From contig NZ_CP040396.1 of NCBI RefSeq assembly GCF_005577435.1, forward strand, positions 2,732,501 through 2,796,500: 64,000 nt of DNA. The letters run 5' to 3'. Position 1 is the first letter of the stretch, and each line of letters opens with the position of its first letter. This DNA is from Paenibacillus algicola. Lineage in GTDB: Bacteria > Bacillota > Bacilli > Paenibacillales > Paenibacillaceae. Shown in pieces: positions 38,914 through 48,765 of this stretch. Made by a program: the position numbers and the translations under genes. The notes under the pieces are model-generated. The model searched no databases. It was not told where the DNA came from and saw nothing but the letters and a program-made list of their open reading frames with translations.

Positions 38914-40170
38914 CGCAGCACCGGCAGGCGGCTTGAACTGGACTCGCTTGACTTCTCCGGTTCCGTCTTCGCCCTCGCTTTCCTCCGGCTTCACCGCGAG
39001 CAGCGTCAACAGGGCCCCGGCGGCAGCAACGGCAGCCAAGGTCAGGAACAGCACCCAGTGATTGGCGCCAAGCAGCAAGGACACAACGGGCGGACCCAGC
39101 GATACTCCGATAAAGCGCATGCTGCTATACAAGGAGGTGATCGTTCCTCGCTGTTCCTCCTCTACACCCTCGGTGAGTAGCGTATCCATGCTGGGCAGCA
39201 CCAGACCGATTCCGATGCTGCCCGCCGTCATAAATCCAATGACAAAATAAATTTGCTCGCTAAAGCCGATGATGACCAGAGAGCCTGTGAGCAGCGCCAT
39301 GCCGGCGAAGCCCGTCCACTTCATAAGCCCCTTCTTATGCCCTGTGAATTTCCCGGTCAGATATGAAGCCAGACACAGGGCTGCCAGTGGAATCGCCAGC
39401 ACCAGTCCCTTGACAATGCCGGTTAAGCCATAAGCACTCTCCAGAGTTTCCGATAGATAAAATTGCACGCCAAAAATGCCGAACATGGCAATACCGCCAA
39501 TCGCAAAAATCGCATACAGCCAGCGACCTTTTTCTTGAAGCACATCCTTGGTCGTACCGAGGAACTCCCGGATCGACTGCTGGGTCTTCTCATGCTCTGG
39601 AGATTTCACCAGGAATATGACGAGCAGCAGGGATACCGCGCAGAGAACCGGGATGGCCAGGAATGGCAGAAACCAGATGAAGCTGCCCAGAAACGCTCCC
39701 AGAATCGGGCTGAGCACCTTGCCAAAGGTGTTCGACGTTTCAATGACGCCCAGACTTTTACTAACCTTCTCATCCTCGCTAAACATATCTCCAACGAGTG
39801 GAATAACGATCGGAAATGCACCGGCTGCGCCAATTCCCTGCAGCAGCCTTCCGGCAAGAATGACGATGTACGCGGCGCTGCCTCCCAGCAGCCACGCTGC
39901 ACCGGCCGAGATGCCGCTGCCGAGCACCGTAATGATCAGGCTCGGGATAATGACCTTCTTGCGGCCGAACCGGTCAGATAAATACCCGGCGATTGGAATC
40001 ATCAGAATAGCTGTTACGGCATACACCGTAATCAGCATACTGCCCATCAAGGAGCTGATGCCGAGCGCTTTAGCAATTTGCGGCAGTATGGGAATAAGCA
40101 TCGAGTTTCCCAAGGTCATGATGAGGGGAACCGAGGCCAGTGCGGCGAGATCCCATTTCTTATTGTCCAT
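38893..40170 (-). CDS. MFS multidrug-type exporter (DHA1)
   Basis: 425 residues, 12 membrane helices. Motif A GYLSDRFGRKKVIIP after helix 2, GRLLQGIGAAGAFPIVIPLVGDM in helix 4-5 (drug antiporter motif C/B-like), and a charged C-terminal tail. The start MDNKKWDLAALASVPLIMTLGNSMLIPILPQIAK resembles Bacillus DHA1 exporters such as YmfD and YitG. It probably pumps toxic compounds or a siderophore out by proton exchange. Monocistronic. Confidence 0.88.
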   Translation of the reverse strand: MDNKKWDLAALASVPLIMTLGNSMLIPILPQIAKALGISSLMGSMLITVYAVTAILMIPIAGYLSDRFGRKKVIIPSLIITVLGSGISAGAAWLLGGSAAYIVILAGRLLQGIGAAGAFPIVIPLVGDMFSEDEKVSKSLGVIETSNTFGKVLSPILGAFLGSFIWFLPFLAIPVLCAVSLLLVIFLVKSPEHEKTQQSIREFLGTTKDVLQEKGRWLYAIFAIGGIAMFGIFGVQFYLSETLESAYGLTGIVKGLVLAIPLAALCLASYLTGKFTGHKKGLMKWTGFAGMALLTGSLVIIGFSEQIYFVIGFMTAGSIGIGLVLPSMDTLLTEGVEEEQRGTITSLYSSMRFIGVSLGPPVVSLLLGANHWVLFLTLAAVAAAGALLTLLAVKPEESEGEDGTGEVKRVQFKPPAGAAKNLVRK

Positions 40171-40264
40171 GAGAAGACCACCTTTAACATCAGTTGACTC
40201 TTCTATAATGCGGGTTTACCGCCCGCAATATACATGTTAAAAATGGTTGCCGCATTGGCAGGTC

Positions 40265-41968
40265 CTACACTTTGAACCCTGACATCTCCCGCTCCAGTGA
40301 CACGGACATCTCATTTAAAGATTCCACTGATTGTGCCATTTCCTCAATGGAAGCCAGCTGCTGAGCGGCAGCGGCACTCACGCTCTGCGTCCCTGCAGCC
40401 GCATGTCGATTGCTCTCCAGCATGCTCTCGATGCCATGCATCATTGCGTCCGCCTGCCGTGAAAGCTGGGCACAGGACTGCTGAATATCCTGGATCTGAT
40501 TGTTTAGCCGGACAATGGACTGGTCAATGCTCTGAAAGGCCTCTGCAGCTCCCTGTGCTGCCTGGATGCCCCTGGTTACAGTGAGAACCTCCTCCTCCAT
40601 GGCATGCTCCAGCGTATGTATGTCCTTGGTGATTTCTTCAACGAAACGGTTGATCTCTGCGGAGCTGGCATTGGACTGCTCCGCCAGCTTCCTAACCTGG
40701 GAAGCCACAACGGCAAATCCTGCTCCCTGCTCGCCTGCCCGGGCTGCTTCAATAGAGGCGTTCAGAGCCAGCAGTCCGGTCTGTGACGAAAGCGAATTGA
40801 TCGTCTCCCCCATCAAGCCGATGAGCTCCGCTTTGCTTCCCAGTTCCTTGACCGCTTCCGCCGAAAGGTTCGTTCGTCCCCGAATTTCCTCCATTTGCTG
40901 CAGGGTCCGTTTTACCGCTTCTTCACCTTCTGAGGACAGCACCTGCGCATCACTCGACACCTCAGAGGTGTGTGCTGCTGCATGATGAATAACGCCGATT
41001 CCGGCAGCCATGTCGGTCAGCGAGCCCATCGACGCTTCACTGACTTCAAGCTGATGGCTCGTGCCGTCTGCAAGCCGTTCCATGATCGAGGAGGTATGGC
41101 GCGATGCATCTCTGATCTCTGAGGAGCCGGCGAACAGCTGATCGCTGGTAGCAGCGATTTGGGTGGCAGAGTCCTTGATGTTCAGCACCATTGAGCGAAA
41201 AGAATCCAGCAGCGCATTGTACGCACGAGCTACCTCACCAATCTCATCGCGGCTGCGCACTTCAAGGCGGGATACCAGGTCTCCGCCCCCGCGGCTTATG
41301 TCCTCCAGCTCGCTCTTCATGCGGATTAAGGGCTTGATCGAAGCTATAAGCACACGGCTTTGAATCATATAATAGATGATAGCAATCAACCCAGCTACAA
41401 GCATCGCTTCATTCCGCAGCAGATTGGCTGAGGAAATATCCGCCATGTGCTGCTCCATTTCTGCCTCTTTTCTTTCCTTGAACTGATCCACCAGCGGAGT
41501 GAACGCTTTACGAATGTCACGTTCGGCCTCGAATGCCGATTCATACTGGGCAAATGCCGGCGGAGCTGCGCCGGGGCTCGATAGTCCGCCCTTTTCCAGC
41601 ACCTCCAGAATTGCAGCCTGATAGCGTTGAAAGCCCTGATCAATCTCGTCGATCACGTTCATATCCTCTGGCAACCTTGTGCGCAGCCTCGTATCTGCAG
41701 ATAATTCCAAAAAGTGTTGCTGCTTCAGCTTCATTGCTTGAACAAAGCTCTCATCTCCGGTTAACAAAAATCCGCGTTCATCATTCGCGATCCCGGCCAG
41801 CAGCCACTGCATTTGCGATAAATTGTACATCACCGTATGACCCTCGTGGATAAGAGCCTTATATCGTTCCTCTGTGGATTTTGCATTCCAGAATGCAAAC
41901 AGGATCATGGCCACTGTTACAGCACCCACAATGGAGGACGACAGCAGCAATTTCGTCTTGATTTTCAT
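40265..41968 (-). CDS. Methyl-accepting chemotaxis protein, CHASE3-type sensor
   Basis: 567 residues. First membrane helix (about 7-28), an outer helical sensor of CHASE3 type ([21 protein letters not shown]), second helix (about 190-210), HAMP domain, then the cytoplasmic four-helix signalling rod. The conserved tip is [21 protein letters not shown]. It reports to CheA and moves the flagellar motor. Gram-positive type with C-terminal adaptation region. No chemotaxis genes adjoin it, as is usual for receptors. Confidence 0.93.
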   Translation of the reverse strand: MKIKTKLLLSSSIVGAVTVAMILFAFWNAKSTEERYKALIHEGHTVMYNLSQMQWLLAGIANDERGFLLTGDESFVQAMKLKQQHFLELSADTRLRTRLPEDMNVIDEIDQGFQRYQAAILEVLEKGGLSSPGAAPPAFAQYESAFEAERDIRKAFTPLVDQFKERKEAEMEQHMADISSANLLRNEAMLVAGLIAIIYYMIQSRVLIASIKPLIRMKSELEDISRGGGDLVSRLEVRSRDEIGEVARAYNALLDSFRSMVLNIKDSATQIAATSDQLFAGSSEIRDASRHTSSIMERLADGTSHQLEVSEASMGSLTDMAAGIGVIHHAAAHTSEVSSDAQVLSSEGEEAVKRTLQQMEEIRGRTNLSAEAVKELGSKAELIGLMGETINSLSSQTGLLALNASIEAARAGEQGAGFAVVASQVRKLAEQSNASSAEINRFVEEITKDIHTLEHAMEEEVLTVTRGIQAAQGAAEAFQSIDQSIVRLNNQIQDIQQSCAQLSRQADAMMHGIESMLESNRHAAAGTQSVSAAAAQQLASIEEMAQSVESLNEMSVSLEREMSGFKV

Positions 41969-42076
41969 AGACCGACTTCCTTTTCATTCGTTTTTCACAG
42001 ATTCCCTGTAATGAGACATATTTCGACTTTTTTCTACAAAAAATGAAGGGCTAGTGACATGTATTTTCTGGAAGAC

Positions 42077-42121
42077 AAAAAAAGCCTGCCTCCAAGGATT
42101 CCAGGTCCTTGAAAACAGGCC
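42077..42121 (-). terminator. Intrinsic terminator after helD
   Basis: On the minus strand GGCCTG...CAGGC with a nested CAAGGACC-TGGAA-TCCTTG hairpin, then TTTTTTT. It lies about 15 bases after the helD stop. Confidence 0.8.
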
Positions 42122-42130
42122 AAGCCGTCT

Positions 42131-44455
42131 CTATGAAGGAAGGAAGCGACTCCTCGCTCCGAGATGATAAATGTGCAGCTCATGCATGGCGCGGGTACAA
42201 GCGGTATAAAAAAGCTTGCGCTCTCTCTCTCGGGAGTAGAGCTCATCCGAGCCGTTATAGATCAGCACAGCATCAAATTCAACGCCCTTCGCTAAATAAG
42301 CAGGCACAACGAGAATGCCCTGCTCAAATGCCGGTGTTGATTTGGTAATCAATCGAATCGGCATTCGTGGTGATAGGCGGCGGTGCACCCCGCGGCTCTC
42401 CTCCTCGGTCTTGCAGATCATCGCCACATAGTGATAGCCCTGGGCTTGCAGCTCCTGCAAATCCTGTGCCACCAGCTCCTCCAGCTGCTTCTCCGACTCC
42501 GCCGGGATGACCTTTGGCGGGACACCTGGGCGATGAAAGGGAGTAATATGCTCTCCTCCTGGAATCATTTGGCGAGTAAATTCCACAATTTCACGAGTAG
42601 AGCGATAGCTCTTCGTTAACGATATGACCTCGGTTTCCGCCTCGCCGTACAGGCTAACCAGGCTCTGAAGCTCTCCCAGTGCTTCTCCATGGGCATAAAT
42701 GGCCTGGTTCAAGTCGCCCAGCACGGTCATCTTGGCCCGGGGGAACAGCCGCTTTAGAAATTCAAGCTGAAACACGGAGTAGTCCTGAACCTCGTCCACA
42801 ATCACGTGACGGATCGAGGTGTTCGTCCGAAATCCCTGAAGCAGCTCTCTTAAATACAAGTAGGGCGTGACATCCTCGTAATAAAGCTCCTTGCTGTTCA
42901 TTTTGGCCAGGGTCTGGCGGCTGATCTCGTCCCACTCCCGGGGCAGCGAGGTTTCTGAATCCAGCAGCTCTGCAGTCATAGAAGCATTCTGGAACAATCG
43001 CCGGTACAGCCCCACCACATCAACAAAACGGTAGTTCTTGATCCACTGCCGAAGCGGCTTCAGCCGGGTACTGACCACCATCCGGGCCAGTGCTTCCTTC
43101 TCGGCATCAAAATCATCGAAGCTCAGCTCTCCCTTGCGCTGCTTCCTGCGCATGATCTGAAACGCACGCTGATAATCATCCTGGTCCAGCAGCTGGATCT
43201 GATCCTCCACCCAATCCGCCTTCCGCTCCTCGGCCGCAAAGGATGATAACGCCTTTAGCAGCCTGTCACGCATGAGATCCAGCCGGTTCGCAAGCTTGAT
43301 GGCGGGATCAAAGCTGTAAAATTGCCGCACCATCTCTTCTCTGGACACAATAATCCGACCCTGGAATACAATGGGACGAAAGAGCATGTCCCGGGCTTCG
43401 AGGTGCTCCTTGTAAGTCTGAATCAAACGCAGATAACCCATCCCGGATTTGAAGGCAATGCCTTCTCTTCTCGCCTCAAGCCCTGGATCATCATGCTCAG
43501 CCAGCAGCTGTTCTGTCTGGGTAAATACATCCTCCAGCTCAAATTCCCGGCCCAAACGATGCTCCAGATAGGCTTGGAATGTGGTCTGCTGCATATTGTC
43601 CTCGCCAAGCTCCGGGAGCACCGTCGAAATATAGCTGTTAAACAGCGGGTTCGGCGAGAACAGAATCATCTGGTCGGCCTGCAGCGTATCCCGGTACTTA
43701 TAGAGCAGATACGCCACCCGCTGCAGCGCTGCCGAGGTCTTGCCGCTGCCCGCGGCGCCCTGGACGATGAGCATTCGCGTTTTGTCGTTACGGATAACCG
43801 CATTCTGCTCCTTCTGGATGGTGGCGACGATATTTTTCATCTTGTCGTCAGCACTGTGGCTGAGCACCTGCTGCAGCAGCTCATCACCGATCGTTACGCC
43901 GGTATCGAACAGCACCTGGATTTGACGGTCCCGGATGACGAATTGCCGCTTGAGGCTCATCTCGCCCTTCACCATGCCGGAAGGCGTCTCATATTGAGCT
44001 TCACCCGGCGCTCCGTCATAATAAAGACTTGAAATGGGCGCCCGCCAGTCGTAGACCAGGAAGTTCTCCAGCTCTTCATCCATGACCGACCCGATCCCCA
44101 AATAAATGGGCTCCGCTGCGCTCTCTCCCGATTCTCTGAAGTCGATGCGGCCAAAATACGGTGAGTCCACAAGCTTCCGATATTTTTTCAGAGCCTTGCT
44201 CGCCTGTAAATGGGTCCGTTCCCGCTCTGAGAGCACCTGGGATTGCTGGCGGAGATTGGTGGATGTTTCTCCAACATCATCGGCTTCGCTGAAATTGATG
44301 GTGACCTCGTCCCAGAAGTCCTTTCTCATCTCGATGACGTCACCGCGAACGCCGCCGACCTGCTTCATTAACCGTTGAATATAGTGATCAATGATATCGG
44401 TAATCTCGGTAACCCGCTGCTGTTCTTCCTGCCAATCCTGATCCTGGATGGTCAA
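42131..44455 (-). CDS. helD: HelD, RNA polymerase recycling ATPase (UvrD-like)
   Basis: 774 residues. N-terminal coiled coil (about 1-70) that reaches into the RNA polymerase channels; Walker A QGAAGSGKTSAALQR near 230; DEVQDYS (motif II) near 545; GDLNQAIYAHGE; and C-terminal FYTACTRAMHELHIY. The order and spacing match Bacillales HelD, which frees stalled polymerase from DNA with ATP. It is not a classic DNA helicase. Terminates at 42077-42121. Confidence 0.93.
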   Translation of the reverse strand: MTIQDQDWQEEQQRVTEITDIIDHYIQRLMKQVGGVRGDVIEMRKDFWDEVTINFSEADDVGETSTNLRQQSQVLSERERTHLQASKALKKYRKLVDSPYFGRIDFRESGESAAEPIYLGIGSVMDEELENFLVYDWRAPISSLYYDGAPGEAQYETPSGMVKGEMSLKRQFVIRDRQIQVLFDTGVTIGDELLQQVLSHSADDKMKNIVATIQKEQNAVIRNDKTRMLIVQGAAGSGKTSAALQRVAYLLYKYRDTLQADQMILFSPNPLFNSYISTVLPELGEDNMQQTTFQAYLEHRLGREFELEDVFTQTEQLLAEHDDPGLEARREGIAFKSGMGYLRLIQTYKEHLEARDMLFRPIVFQGRIIVSREEMVRQFYSFDPAIKLANRLDLMRDRLLKALSSFAAEERKADWVEDQIQLLDQDDYQRAFQIMRRKQRKGELSFDDFDAEKEALARMVVSTRLKPLRQWIKNYRFVDVVGLYRRLFQNASMTAELLDSETSLPREWDEISRQTLAKMNSKELYYEDVTPYLYLRELLQGFRTNTSIRHVIVDEVQDYSVFQLEFLKRLFPRAKMTVLGDLNQAIYAHGEALGELQSLVSLYGEAETEVISLTKSYRSTREIVEFTRQMIPGGEHITPFHRPGVPPKVIPAESEKQLEELVAQDLQELQAQGYHYVAMICKTEEESRGVHRRLSPRMPIRLITKSTPAFEQGILVVPAYLAKGVEFDAVLIYNGSDELYSRERERKLFYTACTRAMHELHIYHLGARSRFLPS

Positions 44456-44482
44456 GTGACTCCCCCCTCGTTGTTTAGCTCT

Positions 44483-45544
44483 TTATTTTTTCAGCCACGC
44501 CAAAATACTGCGGCCATCCTTCTTCCGGTCAACAAAGCGGGAGATATGATCCGCTACCTGATTCAGCCTTTCCAGCATATGACCGTAATCATACATCGCC
44601 GCCGCAACCACCGCGATTCGGAAGCTGGAGGAGGACGCCGGTACAATTGTGGACATATCATCCATAAACCGCTGATTCTCAAAGGCCATATGCTCTGCCT
44701 CCTCCGCGTTCGGCTTCAGCTTATCTTCGAATTTCCATAAAATATGCTCGTGGAATTTAATCAGCCGCTCCAGATTCTCGTCCAGCCGCTGATCCAGCTC
44801 CGGCGATCGCTGGGCCTGAAAATAATGATTATGCACAGCAGTCAGAATATCATAGCCCTTCTGGAGGGATTCCAGCAAATGCTTGTATACGACCAGCTGA
44901 CGCGACTGACTGTACTTGGGGCGCTTCAGCTTCTTCTGTTCCTCTTCGAACAGAGCATACTTGTCGCTCAAAGATTTAATGGCTCCGCCCAGCTGCTTCA
45001 GCTCTTCCCGGTATACAGAGTCCTTCATTTCATGCGAAATGGCGGAACGAAGCAGCAGCGACATTTTGACAAATACATTCTGGATTTGCTTGAAATACTG
45101 CTCCTTCGGCTTGGGTGGAAAGACAAAGACATTTACGAAAAAGGCAGAAAAAATACCAACCAGCGTCATGATGAACCGGTTGAGCGCAAAATCCCACTGC
45201 CCGGAGGCCTCCATCACGGAAATGACGGTGACCAGCGTCAGGCCGATCGTTTCGCCCATATTCAGCCGGATACAAATCATAATAACCAGTGTACATACCA
45301 GCCCGACGGAGATCGGCTGATTTGATAAGAACGTTCCCCAGAGCACCGCGATGACCGCACCCAGCGTGCTGGTTTGAAGCTGATCGAGAAAATATCTCCA
45401 AGACCGGTAAATCGACGGCTGCATGGCGAAAATTGCAGCAATTGCGGCAACAACCGGCGATTGAAGCCCCAGGAGCATCGTTATGTACAGGGCCAGCGTG
45501 ACCGCCAGGCCTGTTTTTGCCATTCTTGCGCCAAAGGCCATCAT
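44483..45544 (-). CDS. Aromatic acid exporter family protein (ArAE/FUSC-like)
   Basis: 353 residues. Four to five N-terminal membrane helices within residues 1-145, then a long cytoplasmic helical domain (KQIQNVFVKMSLLLRSAISHEMKDSVYREELKQLGG ... ) as in ArAE_1 proteins. The start is preceded by AAGGGGGGCTA. Such proteins are thought to export aromatic acids or act in envelope stress; the substrate is not shown. It is 27 bases from helD, and may be transcribed with it. Confidence 0.82.
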   Translation of the reverse strand: MMAFGARMAKTGLAVTLALYITMLLGLQSPVVAAIAAIFAMQPSIYRSWRYFLDQLQTSTLGAVIAVLWGTFLSNQPISVGLVCTLVIMICIRLNMGETIGLTLVTVISVMEASGQWDFALNRFIMTLVGIFSAFFVNVFVFPPKPKEQYFKQIQNVFVKMSLLLRSAISHEMKDSVYREELKQLGGAIKSLSDKYALFEEEQKKLKRPKYSQSRQLVVYKHLLESLQKGYDILTAVHNHYFQAQRSPELDQRLDENLERLIKFHEHILWKFEDKLKPNAEEAEHMAFENQRFMDDMSTIVPASSSSFRIAVVAAAMYDYGHMLERLNQVADHISRFVDRKKDGRSILAWLKK

Positions 45545-45655
45545 TAGCCCCCCTTTTTACGATATGCATGCTTCATTGTATACCAGGTTACATGCAAATT
45601 GCGATGCACCTCTGATCCGGCTGGACAGAATGAGGGTTTCTCTTCAGCAGGAGGA

Positions 45656-46309
45656 TCAGGATGCTTTTGCCGGCGATCGCTCCAGCCATTTATATTCATA
45701 GAACCCGATACAGAAGAGCAGCCAGGACAAGCTTGCAGCATAAGCTCCTGCGACATCACTAGGATAGTGTACGCCAAGGTAGACGCGGCTCATTCCGATT
45801 CCCAAGATCATCAGGCTGCTGGCAGCAAGCAGAACCAGCCGCCCCTTCCACCCGCTCCAGCGGCTCCACAGCAAATAACACAGTACTCCATATAAGGAAA
45901 AAGCCGCCATGGAATGCCCGCTGGGATAGCTGTAGCCGGTAATTTCGATGAGGCGGTTCACATCGGGCCGGACCCGGTGAAACAAAAGCTTCAGCACCAC
46001 ATTCCAAGCCTCTGATCCCAGCAGCACCAGAAGAAACAGCTTGATCTCGCCGTTTCTGCCTGCGGCGGCATAAAGATACCAGACCACCCACAATGCAATC
46101 ACAATGATGGGACCCTTGGAGCCGATGAAGGTAAGCAGCCGGGCCCCTAATGTCCACATCGGGGCCTGAAATTCCTGTAACCACGGGTTAATCTGCAGCT
46201 CCCCCCCGGCAATGACCCAGGACGACAGCAGAACAAAAAGAAGTGCGCTGCACAAAGAGATGGTCCAAAGAGCTGCAATTCGGGTAGATATATATGGGCT
46301 TGGTTGCAT
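45656..46309 (-). CDS. PAP2-family phosphatase (membrane)
   Basis: 217 residues from ATG 46309 (GGAGGGAGACTTACATC upstream). Six membrane helices. All three catalytic motifs: KLLFHRVRPD (motif 1), GYSYPSGHSMAAF (motif 2), and SRVYLGVHYPSDVAGAYA (motif 3). It acts on lipid pyrophosphates or phosphates such as undecaprenyl pyrophosphate, or phosphatidylglycerol phosphate, on the outer face of the membrane. Monocistronic by appearance. Confidence 0.9.
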   Translation of the reverse strand: MQPSPYISTRIAALWTISLCSALLFVLLSSWVIAGGELQINPWLQEFQAPMWTLGARLLTFIGSKGPIIVIALWVVWYLYAAAGRNGEIKLFLLVLLGSEAWNVVLKLLFHRVRPDVNRLIEITGYSYPSGHSMAAFSLYGVLCYLLWSRWSGWKGRLVLLAASSLMILGIGMSRVYLGVHYPSDVAGAYAASLSWLLFCIGFYEYKWLERSPAKAS

Positions 46310-46412
46310 GATGTAAGTCTCCCTCCTCTGCAGCCGTTTCATGAAGCCGTGCCGGTCTGACGTTCAGTATTTCTTAAACGAATATGATTTGATTGATTCA
46401 GGAGGTTTATGA

Positions 46413-48701
46413 ATGAGAAACAAGTTCTGGTACAAGACCGCCCTTTCAAGTGTGCTGGCTATGGCCGCCGCTGCCTTTTCGGCTGCTCCTTCCAGTGTCC
46501 ATGCCGCCGGCATCATGTCCGGGTCCGGCTCTTATTCTGCAGGCACGCCTGCCGAAGCCATGCCGCTGCAAGCCGAGCAATACATAACCGAGGATCTGCT
46601 GAACAAGCCGGTCCCTACGAATCAATGGTGGAGCAGCCTTCTCTGGGATTCCTTCTCCGAAGCACAGTATCCGCATCCGCTGGCTGTCCGGCATGAACCG
46701 CAAGGGCTGCGGATCTATCATCCCGGACCCCATCTTCTTCAAGAGCCCACGGTCATTGACGGTACAATGGCGGTTGACGGAGATTTTATTGCCGGACATA
46801 CCGGCGAGAGCCAGTTTCCCGAGGCCCGGGTGGCCGGCTACAGTGACTGGTTCGTGGACGCCCAATATGAGTCAGGCCAGCATGAGATGAAGGTCAGCTA
46901 CGGGCACGGATCTCCGTTCACGTATTTCACATATGCCGGAGGAAATCCCAAGCTGATCTTTCAAGAGACACCCGAGCTTTGGTACGGCGGCCGCAGCAGC
47001 TCCGTGCTCGGCATCACGGTCAACGGGTCCCACTATGGCCTGTTCGGGCCGACAGGCAGCACCTGGATCGGTCTAGACCGCCAGGAATGGGTCAACCAAT
47101 TGAACGGCAAGGATTACTTCTCGATTGCCGTGCTGCCGGACAACCGGCCCGCTACATTGGAGAAGTTCCAGCAATATGCCTACTCCCATATCACAGATAC
47201 CAAGGTGTCCTGGACATACGATGAAGAGCAGAGTGAGGTTACCTCAACCTACCGCTTCACAACCGAGCCGAAAGAAGGCCTTCGGTCCGGCACCTTGTTC
47301 ACGATGTATCCTCATCAGTGGAAGTACACAGATACAGATCCCCTTCCCTACCGTTATGCTTCTGTGCGCGGGGATCTGGCCACCGGGGAGGGAGACCGCT
47401 TCACGACAGTTATGAAGTATCATGGTATTTTGCCCGCCCTTCCGGCGGTCGGTGAGGATCAGCTTTCCTCAATGAAAGCTTTGCTGGAGGAAGCCCGGAA
47501 TGAGCCGGAGACCGGCGCCGCCGACTCATATTCGGCAGCCAAGGAGCTTGGCCGACTGACAGCCCTTCTCCCGCTGGCCAAGGACTCCGGGGAGAGTGAA
47601 GCCGCCGTTTTTTTTGAGCAGAAGCTTCAGGGTATGCTGGAGGACTGGCTCACATATACCGATGAAGACCGGGATCAGCTGTTCTATCCCTCCAGCTATT
47701 TCTATTACGATTTCGCATGGAGCACACTCATTGGCTATCCGGCGAGTCTGGGCAGTGACAGTGAGCTGAATGATCATCACATTGTGAATGGATATTTCAT
47801 CAAAGCAGCCGCAGAGCTGGCCCGCCATAATCCGGAATGGGCGTCAGACAGCAGCTACGGCGGCATGGTAGACCTGCTCATCCGCGATATGGCAAGCCCT
47901 GACCGGCAGGATGCCCTGTTTCCTTTTCTCCGGGTATTTGATCCCTATGCCGGCCATTCCTGGTCATCCGGAGCTGCTCGTTACGGCAGCGGGAACTACA
48001 ATGCAGCCTCCGGTGAAGTCATGAATGCCTGGTCTTCGCTGATCCTTTGGGGTGAGGCTACCCGGGATCCAGCGATTCGGAATCTCGGTATTTATTTGTA
48101 CACGACTGAAATGCAAGCTATTCTTCAATACTGGCTTGATGCCGATCAGACGCATTTTCACGATGACTTTACGCCGGCGGGAGCTGCGGCGATCTGGGGC
48201 GGCAAAACCGAGGGTGACTCCACGTTATGGTCCACCCGTCCGGCAGAGGTTCAGGCTGCGAACTGGCTGCCCTTTAGCGGCTCTTCCTTGTATTTGACCG
48301 CTTCCCCTTCGCTCGCGGAGCGCCATTTCACAAAGCTGCGTCAAGATGAGCAGGACACAAGGGACGAAGAAGGCTTGCGAGACCTTGTATATATGTATCA
48401 GGCGATTTCTCAGCCCGAGGAAGCCCTGAAGGCTTTTGAAAATACGGCTCCGTTATTTGCAGCCCAGGCCGGCAGCTCCAAAGCTCATGCCTATGCCTGG
48501 ATCTCCATGCTGAACGAGCGGGGCACGCAGAATAAGGACATCACAGCCGACACCCCTTTATACGCCGTATACAAGCATCCGGAGCATGGCAGCACCTACG
48601 TTGTATATAATATGTCCTCTTCTCCAGTGAATGTAACCTTTTCGGATGGGACGACAATGACTGCTTCACCGTCAGGCTTCACGGAGAAAACCTTACCTTA
48701 A
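46413..48701 (+). CDS. Secreted GH81 endo-beta-1,3-glucanase
   Basis: 762 residues. Signal peptide: basic start RNKFWYK, hydrophobic run ALSSVLAMAAAAFSA, and cleavage likely after AHA-like SSVHA (about residue 32). The GH81 pattern is clear: PVPTNQWWSSLLWD, WIGLDRQEWVNQL, DFAWSTLIGYPASLGSDSELNDHHIVNGYF (catalytic Asp) and YNAASGEVMNAWSSLILWGEATRD (catalytic Glu). It hydrolyses fungal or plant beta-1,3-glucans outside the cell, fitting a soil Paenibacillus. Single-domain, no binding module. Confidence 0.93.
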   Translation: MRNKFWYKTALSSVLAMAAAAFSAAPSSVHAAGIMSGSGSYSAGTPAEAMPLQAEQYITEDLLNKPVPTNQWWSSLLWDSFSEAQYPHPLAVRHEPQGLRIYHPGPHLLQEPTVIDGTMAVDGDFIAGHTGESQFPEARVAGYSDWFVDAQYESGQHEMKVSYGHGSPFTYFTYAGGNPKLIFQETPELWYGGRSSSVLGITVNGSHYGLFGPTGSTWIGLDRQEWVNQLNGKDYFSIAVLPDNRPATLEKFQQYAYSHITDTKVSWTYDEEQSEVTSTYRFTTEPKEGLRSGTLFTMYPHQWKYTDTDPLPYRYASVRGDLATGEGDRFTTVMKYHGILPALPAVGEDQLSSMKALLEEARNEPETGAADSYSAAKELGRLTALLPLAKDSGESEAAVFFEQKLQGMLEDWLTYTDEDRDQLFYPSSYFYYDFAWSTLIGYPASLGSDSELNDHHIVNGYFIKAAAELARHNPEWASDSSYGGMVDLLIRDMASPDRQDALFPFLRVFDPYAGHSWSSGAARYGSGNYNAASGEVMNAWSSLILWGEATRDPAIRNLGIYLYTTEMQAILQYWLDADQTHFHDDFTPAGAAAIWGGKTEGDSTLWSTRPAEVQAANWLPFSGSSLYLTASPSLAERHFTKLRQDEQDTRDEEGLRDLVYMYQAISQPEEALKAFENTAPLFAAQAGSSKAHAYAWISMLNERGTQNKDITADTPLYAVYKHPEHGSTYVVYNMSSSPVNVTFSDGTTMTASPSGFTEKTLP

Positions 48702-48716
48702 TATTAGATAATAAAA

Positions 48717-48763
48717 GCCCGGGGCGCCTTGAGGTTCATTTGAACCATGAGGCGCCCCCGGGC
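48717..48763. terminator. Bidirectional terminator between GH81 and mnmH
   Basis: gcccggggcgcct and aggcgcccccgggc form a stem of about 13 bp with a 20-base loop that itself holds GGTTCA-TTTGAACC. Followed by CTTTAT on the + strand and preceded by ATAAAA for the minus strand. It separates convergent genes. Confidence 0.8.
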
Positions 48764-48765
48764 CT

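Noticed and set aside
41969..42060. SigD-type promoter before the chemoreceptor
   Set aside because: GTCGAAAT resembles the -10 GCCGATAT, but no TAAA lies at the right distance.
48717..48763. Riboswitch for mnmH or the glucanase
   Set aside because: It lies between convergent genes, so it cannot lead either; a bidirectional terminator explains it.
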